Source: Caecitellus pseudoparvulus (lineage: Eukaryota > Bigyra: Bicosoecida). From it: 64,000 nucleotides of DNA. The stretch covers positions 186,001 to 250,000 of the forward strand of contig CBFFRQ010000093.1 of assembly GCA_965644315.1 (NCBI GenBank), in the 5' to 3' direction. The position numbers and the translations under genes were made by a program. Positions within the stretch are counted from its first letter, which is position 1, and each line of letters begins with the position of its first letter. Below are positions 21,811-31,108 of the stretch, piece by piece. The notes under the pieces were generated by a model. That model was not told the origin of the DNA, ran no database searches, and worked only from the letters and a program-made list of their open reading frames with translations.

Positions 21811-24800
21811 ATGGCGGCTGACGAGGTCGTTAGCAGTGTATTGGAGGGCATGGAGGAGGCAGTGCGGGGCATGAGCGGTGGCAGGGCTCTGCGCAGCGTG
21901 GCCGAAGCGAGCCCGTAAGGCCTGCGGAATTGGGCGGCCCACTTTACCTGCCTTGGAAACGCAAACACACACTCTTGCCCCCACCACGCAGGCACCCTAG
22001 CGGTGCGCCGCGAGCTGTGAACTTGCTGTCATGTGCCACGGCAGATGAAGTCCCCTTGCTGGATGAGTTTGAGGCTGCTACCCACAGCTTGGAAATGGGC
22101 GGTGTGGCAATGTCCACCCCGCAAGGCACGCGAGTGACCGGCACGCTGTCGGCGACACATTTCGCCTTGCGCTTCTTGCCCAACGTGGGTATTCACGACC
22201 GTTCGCTGCGCTTGGTCCCGCACTCTTGGTGGGTCATTCCCCTGCTCCTGGTGCGCAAGCTGGAGCTGCTGCGGCCGGGTCGCGGCCAACCTGCCTCCGT
22301 CGTGCGCCTGCACTGCAAAGACGTGCGCAGCCCGTACATGGCCTTCCGGTCCCCCGAGGACGCATCACAGGCAGTCAAGCTCGTCAGCAGCCTCGCCTTT
22401 CCGAAGCTGCACCACTCTTTTGCCTTCGCGTCCGTGCCTCGGCACAACGGAGGTGGTGCGTTGCCGGGCTGGTTTGACACGTACATACCCGCAGAGGAGT
22501 TCGCGCGGCAAGGTGCACTGGCGGCGGTGAACCCCATCTCTGGCCAGCCCCAGTGGCGCATCACCACTGTGAATGACCAGTACTGCTTCTCGCCAACATA
22601 CCCTCACCAGCTGGTGGTGCCTGCGGCCATTTCGGATGGGCACTTGGTGCCCCTGCAGCGTTTCCGCTCCAAAGGCCGCATCCCTGCCCTCACCTGGCGG
22701 TACAGGGTGAATGGCACAGCCATGCTGCGGTCCTCCCAGCCACGCATCGGCGTGTACAACGCTTCCTGTGCAGAGGACCAGCAATTGCTCAGCGCCGTGA
22801 AGGCGACATCTGACGCTTACATTCGAGGCCTCGCCTGTGCACGGCAACTGGGCCGCGCTGGAAACGCCGCGCCAGCACCAGCACCGGCGACAACACCAGC
22901 ACGGCCACCGGCACCGGCTCCAACCATGTCCGCCTCTGCCGCCCTGGCAGCCGCTCGACGCACATCCTCTGCCCGCACGGCAGTGGCGGTGCCGGCTGCA
23001 GAGGCTGACCCACACAACCCCTTCTCAAGCGTGGGCGGGGGGGGCTCATGTAGCCCAGCAGGCGGCAGCAGCCCGCGTGATGGCGGCGCCGACACGCCTG
23101 TCAACACTGCGCTGTGGGGTGACGCGTCAGGCGCCCTGAGCCCGGCGCTGGTGTCCACGCCCAAGCTGCTCATCGCTGACTGCCGGCCCAGCACCAACGC
23201 CATGGCTCAGAAGGCAGGGGGGTGGGGCTACGAAGCCTACCCCGACTGCGAGACGGTGTTCCTGGGCATCCACAACATCCACGAGGTGCGCGCTGCGTTC
23301 CGCCGCATGGAGGCGCTAGTGCGCAAGACGGCCTCCGCTGACACGGCGCGAGGCACGCCCACGCCCGAGGACTTGACGTGGGGCGAGCAGCTGGAGCGCA
23401 CGGGGTGGCCCTCCATGCTGCGCTGCATTCTGGGTGGTGCCCTGCGCGTGGCGTGGGCCATGGAAGAGCATGGTAGGTCGGTCCTGGTGCACTGTTCCGA
23501 CGGCTGGGACCGCACGGCACAGGTGTGTGGCCTGGTGCAGGTGCTGCTGGACCCCTATTTCCGCACCACTCGTGGCCTGTGTGCACTGGTGGCGAAGGAG
23601 TGGTGCACCTTTGGGCACAAGTTCCAGCAGCGCCTGGGGCTGGGAGACGTCAGGTTCGACGAGGACGGCGAGTGTTCGCCCGTCTTCATCCAGTTCCTGG
23701 ACTGCCTGTGGCAGCTGGTCACGCAGTTCCCCGCCCTCTTCGAGTACACGCCCCGCCTGCTGCGGGCGCTGGCCCACCACGCCTACTCCTGTCGTTTCGG
23801 CACCTTCCTGGGCAACTGCGAGAACGAGCGGCGGTCAGCTGCCTTGCCGCAGAAGACGCAGTCCCTGTGGACGTGGGTGCTGGGGCAGGTGGAGGCGGAG
23901 CGGTGCCTGATGCAGGCGAGCAGCACTCTGGCCCCAGGGGAGGAGGGCGTGGGTGTCGCGCATGTGGCTGGTTTCCTGAACCCGGCGTACGCTGCTGGCA
24001 CAGCGGATGCGGTGCTGCTGCCGCCGCCCAGCGTCGTCCTGCGGAAGGTGTGTGTGTGGGAGGACTGGTGGTGCAGGTGGGGGGGCATGCCGTGGGGCGG
24101 CTTCAACACTGCCGCGGCGGTGGGCCCACCAGGTGACACCTCGTGGGGCGTGTGGGCCCATGACAGCCGAGCTGCGGGCGGCGGCGACACGCCACCCGCC
24201 GCCGGGGCGCCGCAGACCGAAGAAGGCAGTCGCTGCCGCTGTGTGGGCCCGCCGCCCACCAGCACCACCATGTCCTTGGAGCGCTCTCCGTATGGCAAGG
24301 CGGCAGCTGCAGCTGGGGCAGTGGGCGGTGGCGAGTCGCCACCCTCAGCCGCGCTGGCGTGTCCCTGGCTGCGGTATAAGTGGAAGGGGGGCGGGCTGGG
24401 GCATGTGCCTGGGAGCGTGGACACTGCGCTGGCGCCCATTGATGCCCTGCGGAAGGAGGGCGGGTTGCCCCCCCTCGCTGCCGCCACCGCTGCCGCGAGC
24501 ACGCCACCAGAGCGGGCCTCGGCCAACCCTGCCGTGGCCCTGCAGCCGCCGGCGCTGGAGGAGGAGGAGGCGCCCCCCACGCCCCCTGCGGCAGAGGGGG
24601 GCGAGCAGGGGTCGCTCGTCCAGCAGGCGCCCCCGACGCCAGCGGCGGTGGAGCCACCACCACCCCCCACCATGCACACAGGCCCCAATGTGGACCCTTT
24701 CACGGGGCAGCCTCTGGGAGGCATGACTGTGGTGGCGGCAGTGCCTGCGTTGGAGAGTGCTGCGGAGGATGAGAGCGTGGCCAGTGCAGCCTCTGACGAG

Positions 24801-24812
24801 GCTGCGGATTGA
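21811..24812 (+). CDS. Myotubularin-family phosphoinositide 3-phosphatase
   Basis: Removes the 3-phosphate of PI3P and PI(3,5)P2 on endosomal membranes. Exons 21811-21914 and 21992-24812 give 974 residues. The N-terminal part is a PH-GRAM domain (GTRVTGTLSATHFALRF, then DRSLRLVPHSWWVIPL). The phosphatase domain includes WRYRVNGTAMLRSSQP, IADCRPSTNAMAQKA and the active-site loop HCSDGWDRT with C536 and R542 both present, so it should be active and not a dead paralogue. FLDCLWQLVTQFP and the SLWTWVL region follow, as in the family. The last ~250 residues are Pro/Ala/Gly-rich and disordered. The intron is 77 bases with donor GTAAGG. Confidence 0.93.
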
Positions 24813-24941
24813 TGGAGCGGGGGGGCCCTGGTGCACTGCACTTGGCGCATCAAATCCCGCACGTTGCCAATTCACAGCGTCCCTCAGCGCGCCCACGGGA
24901 CTGCAACCACTCGCCGCGCACAGGCCCCGCTGTCAGCGAAC

Positions 24942-26440
24942 ATGGGCAACAAACACCCTCGGCCTTTGCGGCCCGGGGAGACCCCCCCGCCAGATGCGGT
25001 GCCTGGGCAGGGCGACAGCCCAGCACCTGCAGCAAGCTCCACCCCCGACGACAGCAAACACGGCACGCCGGCAGAGGCTGGGCCTGCAGAGACTGCGGGT
25101 GCGCCTGCAGGAGCACAGAAGGCGTGCCTGGATGACTTTGAGCTGCTGAAGACGGTGGGCAAGGGCAGCTTCGGGAAGGTGGTGCAGGTGAGGAGGGCCA
25201 GCAGGAAGCCTGCCGGCACGCCAGCCACCCAGCCCACCTCGTGCCTGCACAGGTGCGCAAGAAGGACGACGGCAAGATCTACGCCATGAAGATCTTGAAG
25301 AAGGAGATGATCCTGAAACGCAAGCAGTATGAGCACACCCTCTCGGAGCGCCGGGTGCTGGAAAACATCGACCACCCCTTCATTGTGTCACTGCGTTTTG
25401 CTTTCCAGTCTGAGCACAAGCTGTACATGGTGTTTGGTGCGCACGCGCGGAAAGCCCCAGGAATGCCTCGCAAGCCCTGCACAGCCACGACCTCTGCCTG
25501 CTCCCCTCCTGCAGATTTTTTCAACGGCGGCGAGCTGTACCACTACCTGTCAGAGGGCGGGCGCTTCGCTGAGGAGCGGGCGCGTTTTTACGCTGCGGAA
25601 TTGACATCAGCCCTGGGGTACCTGCACGCACGAGGCATCATTTACCGGGACCTGAAGCCCGAGAACCTGATCCTGGACCATCAGGGCCACATCCGCATCG
25701 CCGACTTTGGGCTGTCCAAGGAGGGTGTCGAGGGTGAGAGCGTCACGAGCATCTGCGGCACGCCCGAGTACTTGGCTCCCGAGATTCTGCGCCGGAAGCC
25801 GTACGGCGTGGGCGTGGACTGGTGGGCCCTGGGCACCCTGCTATACGAGATGATCGCGGGGCTGCCCCCCTTCTACGACCGCAACCGCCAAACCATGTAC
25901 CGCAAGATCCTGGAAGCCCCCCTGACACCCCCTGCCTGGATGTCCCCTGCCGCCGCCGACCTGTGCGCACACCTGCTGAACCGCGACCCCGCTCAGCGCT
26001 ACGGCAGCCAGGGCGTGGAGGCCATCAAGCAGCACGCCTTCTTCGCCGGCCTGGACTGGGATGCCCTGAACCGCAAGGAGCTGCCGCCACCCTGGACACC
26101 GGCCGTGGCGGGGGCGGAGGACACCTCCAACATCGCCAAAGAGTTCACCAGCGAGCCTGCAGGCGTGACGCCGTCCCCCGCAGGCATGAAGCTGCGAGAC
26201 GTCATGGGCAGCGGCGCCACGCCGCCGTCCTTTTCGGACTTCACCTTCACCCACGAGAGTGTCATCGACGGGCAGGTGTGGCAGGTGTCCTTCTCAGAGG
26301 AAGACGAGGCCGCCCTGGCAGGTGCCAGTGACGCCATTGACGCGGCTGTGGCCAGCTCCGCGGCAGCAGGGGGGCAGGGCGGCGGCGGCGGTGTGCAGGA
26401 GGTGCCACCGCCTGCCTTGCCGCCGACGAGCCACAAGTAG
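24942..26440 (+). CDS. AGC-family Ser/Thr protein kinase (Akt/S6K-like)
   Basis: Exons 24942-25187, 25253-25436 and 25515-26440 give 451 residues. Glycine loop GKGSFGKVV, lysine K95 (YAMK), catalytic RDLKPEN (D189), DFG at 207-209 and CGTPEYLAPE are all present. S222 occupies the activation-loop site normally phosphorylated by PDK1. The C-terminal hydrophobic motif FSDFTF (T386) fits F-x-x-F-[ST]-F, so control through a TORC2-like kinase is plausible. There is no PH or C2 domain; the first ~65 residues are disordered. MGNKH resembles a myristoylation start, but Pro at position 6 breaks the usual consensus. Both introns keep frame exactly (VVQ/VRKK, YMVF/DFFNGGELY). Confidence 0.94.
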
Positions 26441-26690
26441 AGGGAGCGGTGAGGGGGCAGGGGGGGCGCGCGCAGTGCAGCCTTCAGTGAGTGCCATGTT
26501 TCAAACCTGCATGCTTCGCCACCCCCCCTCTGCCCCATGTGCGCTGCGGCGGATCGCTTATGTGAATGCAACACCGTCGTCTGACGCACGGCAGCGGAAC
26601 GCGGCCGAGTCGGACCCTGCCCACTGAACGCGAACCCCGCCCCAGGGGAGCCACGCCGGCATCGACTTCTCCTACGCCGTAGACATTGCC

Positions 26691-27680
26691 ATGTCTGTCA
26701 CAGCAAGCCCAGTGGTGCGTGCGGGAATGGCTGTGCCAGGGAACAGGCTGCGGAAATTGCTTGAGCAGTCACTCACGCTGCCCGCCTCCCCACAGGCCCT
26801 GGCAGTGGCGCGTGCCGCAGGCGCCCAGGCTGTCGCTGACACCATGGACTTCCTCACCGCTGCGCTGCCTGCAGAGGGCGGTGACATCATGGCTTTGCCT
26901 GAGGGTGCAGATGAAGGCGCCTGGGCAGTGGCGGCTGGCCGAGCAGCGGCTGCGTTGGCGCCGGAAACCTTCGACACTGAGCTCACTGCGGCACGAGCCG
27001 GCACCTTCACCCACACCGTGCTGGCACGTGCTCCTGGACTGAAGGCTGACCTTGCTCCGTACCTGGCCTTCCACACAGACGGGTCTGTGGCAGCGCGACC
27101 ATCTGGTGTGTGGAGGGGTGCCTCTCGCGGCACGAAACGCGCGCGGTCTGACGCCCCCGCCGTGGTGGGGGACGTGGACGTGTCCCAAGGCGCCGCTGCA
27201 GCGGCCCAAAGCGCCGTGCTGGCACACGGCGCCGTGGCAGCCCGGCCCACCGCCGCCCCTGCAGTTATCACCAAGGCCCACCGCAAGGCAGCACGAGGTG
27301 CAGCGCCAGACACCGCCGGCAAGGGCTGGTTCAACTTGGCAGCACCCGAGATGACTGCACAGGTCAAGGCGGATTTGGAGGTGCTGAAGAACCGGCGCGC
27401 CCTGGACCCTCGGCGTTTCTACAAGGGCAAGGAGGAAGCCAAATCCCGCAAGTACTTCGCCATTGGCACGGTGCAGGAGGGCTGGGCAGAGGGCGCGCCT
27501 GGGCGCATGACGCGCAAAGAACGCCAAGGCAGCCTGCTGGGAGAAGTGGTTGCCGACGCCCGCCTGGCAGCGTACGCCAAGCGCAAGTACGGCGAGCACC
27601 AAGATGCTGCTGCCAAGCGTGGAAAGGGCGCCGCCTTCAAACGCACCCAAGCTCGCCGCAGCTCCTGGCGGCGCAAGTGA
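26691..27680 (+). CDS. Fcf2 pre-rRNA processing factor (TdIF2/DNTTIP2-like)
   Basis: Nucleolar factor needed for early cleavages of pre-rRNA during small-subunit assembly. The C-terminal Fcf2 domain (about residues 205-310) reads GKGWFNLAAPEMTAQVKADL, then RRALDPRRFYKG, KYFAIGTVQEG, RMTRKERQGSLLGEVVAD and YAKRKYGEH, followed by a basic tail. The N-terminal half is Ala-rich without known domains. An 81-base stretch (26715-26795, donor GTGCGT, acceptor CCCCACAG) has all the looks of an intron, yet is a multiple of three without a stop, so the protein is 329 residues unspliced or 302 spliced. Only 42 bases separate its stop from that of convergent USP39. Confidence 0.9.
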   Translation: MSVTASPVVRAGMAVPGNRLRKLLEQSLTLPASPQALAVARAAGAQAVADTMDFLTAALPAEGGDIMALPEGADEGAWAVAAGRAAAALAPETFDTELTAARAGTFTHTVLARAPGLKADLAPYLAFHTDGSVAARPSGVWRGASRGTKRARSDAPAVVGDVDVSQGAAAAAQSAVLAHGAVAARPTAAPAVITKAHRKAARGAAPDTAGKGWFNLAAPEMTAQVKADLEVLKNRRALDPRRFYKGKEEAKSRKYFAIGTVQEGWAEGAPGRMTRKERQGSLLGEVVADARLAAYAKRKYGEHQDAAAKRGKGAAFKRTQARRSSWRRK

Positions 27681-27708
27681 GCGCCCGCCCTGGCCAGCTG
27701 CAGACTGC

Positions 27709-27716
27709 AATGCATT
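27709..27716. terminator. Shared palindromic candidate poly(A) signal AATGCATT
   Basis: Lies in the 42-base convergent gap, 28 bases after the Fcf2 stop and only 6 bases after the USP39 stop on the other strand. It is the clearest case of one signal serving two genes. Confidence 0.55.
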
Positions 27717-27722
27717 TGTCTC

Positions 27723-29735
27723 TCACGCCTCTGCCGTCGGCGCCGTGGGCAGCCAGCCTTTTCCCAGTGCTCGCGCCGTTTCGCCACGCGCCAACGCAGA
27801 ACGCCGCTTGGGGTCCCACGCCTGGCTGCGGTACACCATGAGGTTCGTTTCCGACACTGCAACCAGCTGGGGCAGTGTTTCTTGCACGTGCAAATCGTGC
27901 ACGGCGTACCACGTGTCGCTGGCGTCGTCGTGCACGTGTGCGCTGTAGTGGCCGGTGGTGAGGGGGTGCCCGCCACCCACCTGTGTGCGCTTGGCACGGC
28001 CACTGGCACCAGTGCCATCCTGTGCAGCCACTGCACTGACGTCAGGCGGTGTGGTGTGCACAACATTGGCTACAAGGTCGTACTTGGTGCACCAGCCCTC
28101 CCACGCCACCTGCAGGGCAGGCGGCACCAGGTCAGACCGCTCAGTTCCCGCCGCAACAACGCTGCTGCCACGAGGGTGCCAACACTTCAGGTGTGCGATG
28201 ATGGCCTTGGTGGGTGTGGCGGGGTCCATGATCTCCGCAGGTGTGAGCAGGGGGACGGGCGGTGACACCCGGGGCTGTGCGTGGGCGGAGGGGGGGGCGC
28301 CCTCCAACGAGGGGGGGGGTGGTCCGCTGGCTTCCGGCAGTGGCTGGCGCAGACACCCCTTCACCTCCAGGCCGCTCACTGGCAGCGACACGATGATGGG
28401 GTTCTTCTCGTGGAACCACTGGTTGCTCGTGAAACGCCGGCAGTGCAGCACCATGAACGGCGGCAGGCGGGCCAGGGTGTACCTGCGCGAGAGGCGGACG
28501 TCGCCTTTCACCTCGGACTGCCCAGCCTGGCCTGCGAACTTGCCCAGCAGCTGGAACAGCGGCACCTGCGGGATTACGCGACGCCCCGCTGCCGCGTCCT
28601 TGAACAACGGCGCGGGGGGCAGCTGCAGGCTGAGCAGCAGGCAGGGCACGTCTGCAATGGACGTTTCCGAGGCCTGCTGTGCTGCAAGGAGTGACGCGAT
28701 GTCCTCTGCACCTCCCCGCTTGGCAGCACTGGCCAGCAGGGCTTCCTCCTGCGCTGACGTCAAAACGGGCGTTTTCGTCGTGTGCACGCGCACAAGCCCG
28801 CCAAAGCACTCGTGCACAATGGACTGGGCGGGGCTACCAGACGGCAGCGGACGGGGCTTCATGCGTTTCCCGCCCACCTTCGGGTACGCCTTGGTCAGGT
28901 CGCGGTGCAGTGTGTTCAGGAGCCAGGTGAGGAAGTCCACGACCTCGGGTCGCTCACGCATTCCAAACCGCTGACTCGACGCCAGTGCCACCTCGTGCGC
29001 GAATTCATGCGGGGAAACGCTGGTCTTCAGGCCGGTGCGAGCCCACAGCCGCCGCAGCAGGCGGCCAAAGGCGCCCACGAGACTGCTCGTGCACCCCTCA
29101 TAGTTGGAGGGGAGCAGGAAATAGTCTCGGAAGGGCGTCACCCGGCACAGCGCGTGCACGACAGTGGTGAGGTAGTCCGTGGCACCCAAGTTGTTCACGC
29201 CCAGCAGGCCTGGGCGAAACGCACCACCGTGCATGGCCGTGGCTGTCACCGGCTGCAAGTCCAGGCTCTGCACCTCAGCGGGAGTGAACGACGGCCGCAG
29301 CGCGGTCTGGATGTCTCGCAGACTCGCATCCTTCACTTGGTACGCATCGGGCAGCACCCACACCTCCGCAGTCTCCAGGTGCATGAAGACGTGGTGGGAC
29401 GCTTGCACGGAGTGAGTGTAGGCGGGCGTGCGCTTGCCGCGCCCCTGGAAAAACTGCCCACACACCAGGCACACATAAACGTTGTTTGTGGCCGTCGTGA
29501 CACTGCACACGTGCTCCATGTCGAAGTCCAGGCACTCCCGGTGCACAGTGTCCAGGTACAGCGTGCTGCCTTCGCCGCTGGCAGGCGCAGCTGGCGCAGA
29601 TGCTGTCGCTGCTGCAGCAGGGGCTGAGTCCACAGCCGGGCCCGATGAGCCCTGATCTGCAATGGGTGCGTCTTCACCGCGTGGTCGCTTGGCAGCGCTG
29701 GTGGCAGCCCGACTGCCTTCAGCCGCCCGCTTCAT
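27723..29735 (-). CDS. USP39/Sad1-type tri-snRNP splicing factor (inactive ubiquitin protease fold)
   Basis: Part of the U4/U6.U5 tri-snRNP, required for spliceosome maturation. A single frame of 670 residues starts at MKRAAEGSR (29735); the frame is open upstream but without similarity. A ZnF-UBP domain (VYVCLVCGQFFQGRGK, HSVQASHHVFMHL) is followed by a USP fold: GVNNLGATDYLTTVVHALC, VSPHEFAHEVALASS, VDFLTWLLNTLHRDL, RRVIPQVPLFQLL, RYTLARLPPFMVLHCRRF and NPIIVSLPV. The catalytic Cys of true USPs (GNTCY) is replaced by GATDY, as in USP39. A Pro-rich insertion of about 90 residues splits the C-terminal lobe before YDLVANVVH. No intron is needed. Confidence 0.94.
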   Translation of the reverse strand: MKRAAEGSRAATSAAKRPRGEDAPIADQGSSGPAVDSAPAAAATASAPAAPASGEGSTLYLDTVHRECLDFDMEHVCSVTTATNNVYVCLVCGQFFQGRGKRTPAYTHSVQASHHVFMHLETAEVWVLPDAYQVKDASLRDIQTALRPSFTPAEVQSLDLQPVTATAMHGGAFRPGLLGVNNLGATDYLTTVVHALCRVTPFRDYFLLPSNYEGCTSSLVGAFGRLLRRLWARTGLKTSVSPHEFAHEVALASSQRFGMRERPEVVDFLTWLLNTLHRDLTKAYPKVGGKRMKPRPLPSGSPAQSIVHECFGGLVRVHTTKTPVLTSAQEEALLASAAKRGGAEDIASLLAAQQASETSIADVPCLLLSLQLPPAPLFKDAAAGRRVIPQVPLFQLLGKFAGQAGQSEVKGDVRLSRRYTLARLPPFMVLHCRRFTSNQWFHEKNPIIVSLPVSGLEVKGCLRQPLPEASGPPPPSLEGAPPSAHAQPRVSPPVPLLTPAEIMDPATPTKAIIAHLKCWHPRGSSVVAAGTERSDLVPPALQVAWEGWCTKYDLVANVVHTTPPDVSAVAAQDGTGASGRAKRTQVGGGHPLTTGHYSAHVHDDASDTWYAVHDLHVQETLPQLVAVSETNLMVYRSQAWDPKRRSALARGETARALGKGWLPTAPTAEA

Positions 29736-30314
29736 GCCCAGACTGCGGAAGTTGCTCGAGAGCCACAGCCACGTCCACCACAGTCCAGCGGCACCCCTTT
29801 GTGCCCTGTTCAGCAAAACTATTGATGCTGGAGGGGATGAAGATGCACTGTAATCGATTAACTTTCCTTGAGGGCTGAATGTGGTCGGGGCGTGCCACTG
29901 CCGCCGAGAGCCGCCGCTGGCAGCAGCACACTCACACACTGCTCCTGACAAAGCTTGGAACCCCCCCCGCACACCCCCACCGAGCGCCCACACGCCAACC
30001 ACTGTGCCTGCACCCAGCATGAGAGCCAGGGCACTTCACGCGTACCCTCCCCTCGCCTTCCTGCCGGGTCCGCCCACGCCACTCGCACACACTGCACTCA
30101 CGCGCCCCAGCGCAACCCCACCCGGACATGGGCGAACTGTGTCCACCGACCACCTTCTCCCTCAGCCGGTACGCCGCGACTGGGGACACCCTGGTCTCCG
30201 TCCTGGTGCCTCCCACTTCCCCTTGAGCGCCTTCCGCCTGTGGCTGCCTCTCCCTCGGCAAGCCCTCTCAACCCACCCTTGTGAAACCCCGCACCTGCGC
30301 CACACACGCCCAAC
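29736..30314. promoter_or_regulatory. Divergent intergenic region between USP39 and PRL phosphatase
   Basis: At 579 bases this is the longest gap in the window. It is strongly C-rich on the plus strand near 29955-30120 with runs of CCCAC and CACAC. No ORF with similarity, RNA gene or repeat was found. Confidence 0.45.
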
Positions 30315-30993
30315 ATGGCCGCCCGCAAGCCCAAGGTTGCCAACCCCAGCAGCCTCATCGAGTACCACCACCTTCGGTTCCTCATCATCGATGCTGTGAG
30401 TCTGCGTGCGAGGGTGCCCGCCCTGCCGTGCGTCCGGCCTGTCGTTTCCTGGACCGAGCCACGCTTTCATTGCACGCTTTCTGGTGTGGTGCCCCATCGC
30501 CTGAGGTGTGCCTTCCCACTGACGCCGCACTGCACGCCGCCCCCCCTGCTGCTCTGTACAGCCTACGGATGCTAACATTTCCGCCTATGTGGACGAGGTC
30601 AAGCGCAACAACGTCGTGACCGTCGTGCGGGCCTGCGAGCCAACCTACGACCCCGCCCCATTTACCGCAGCGGGCATCGCGGTGAAGAACATGGCGTTCC
30701 CCGACGGACAGCCGCCCACCGACAAAGTCGTGGACGCCTGGCTGGAGGAAGTCAAGACCTCCCTTGCCAAGGGCCGGAAGGACCCCAAGGCGACAATCGC
30801 AGTGCACTGCGTTGCCGGCCTGGGCCGTGCACCGGTGCTGGTGGCTGTGGCGCTGGTGGAGGAAGGCCTGCAGCCGCTGGAGGCAGTGGAGCTCATCCGC
30901 TCCAAGCGCCGTGGTGCCATCAACCAGTCCCAGCTCAAGTACCTGCAGCACGAGTACACCCCGCGAGGGGGCGGCTGCTGCACCATCCAGTGA
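30315..30993 (+). CDS. PRL (PTP4A) prenylated protein tyrosine phosphatase
   Basis: Small dual-specificity phosphatase that, when prenylated, sits on membranes and in animals controls CNNM Mg transporters. Exons 30315-30395 and 30562-30993 give 170 residues. Core motifs: HHLRFLIIDA joined to PTDANISAYVDEV, TVVRACEPTYD, general acid D75 in AFPDGQPP, and active site HCVAGLGRAP with C110 and R116. The SKRRGAIN stretch is the PRL hallmark. The protein ends GGGCCTIQ; CTIQ is a CaaX box for prenylation and the extra Cys is as in animal PRLs. The poly-basic stretch usual before CaaX is weak here. Convergent with the LRR gene. Confidence 0.96.
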
Positions 30994-31108
30994 AGGGCGC
31001 ACCGCCTGGCGCAATGCACTGTCACACGCCTCTGCACCACCATGCCTGCAGCGAGGCGAAGAGTGCGCACACGAACAAACAAGTGCATTGCGCTGCCGGC
31101 TGTGCGGT

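Noticed and set aside
29736-30314. Non-coding RNA gene in the largest gap
   Set aside because: No tRNA-like fold, box motifs or strong hairpin seen; it is best explained as a divergent promoter region.
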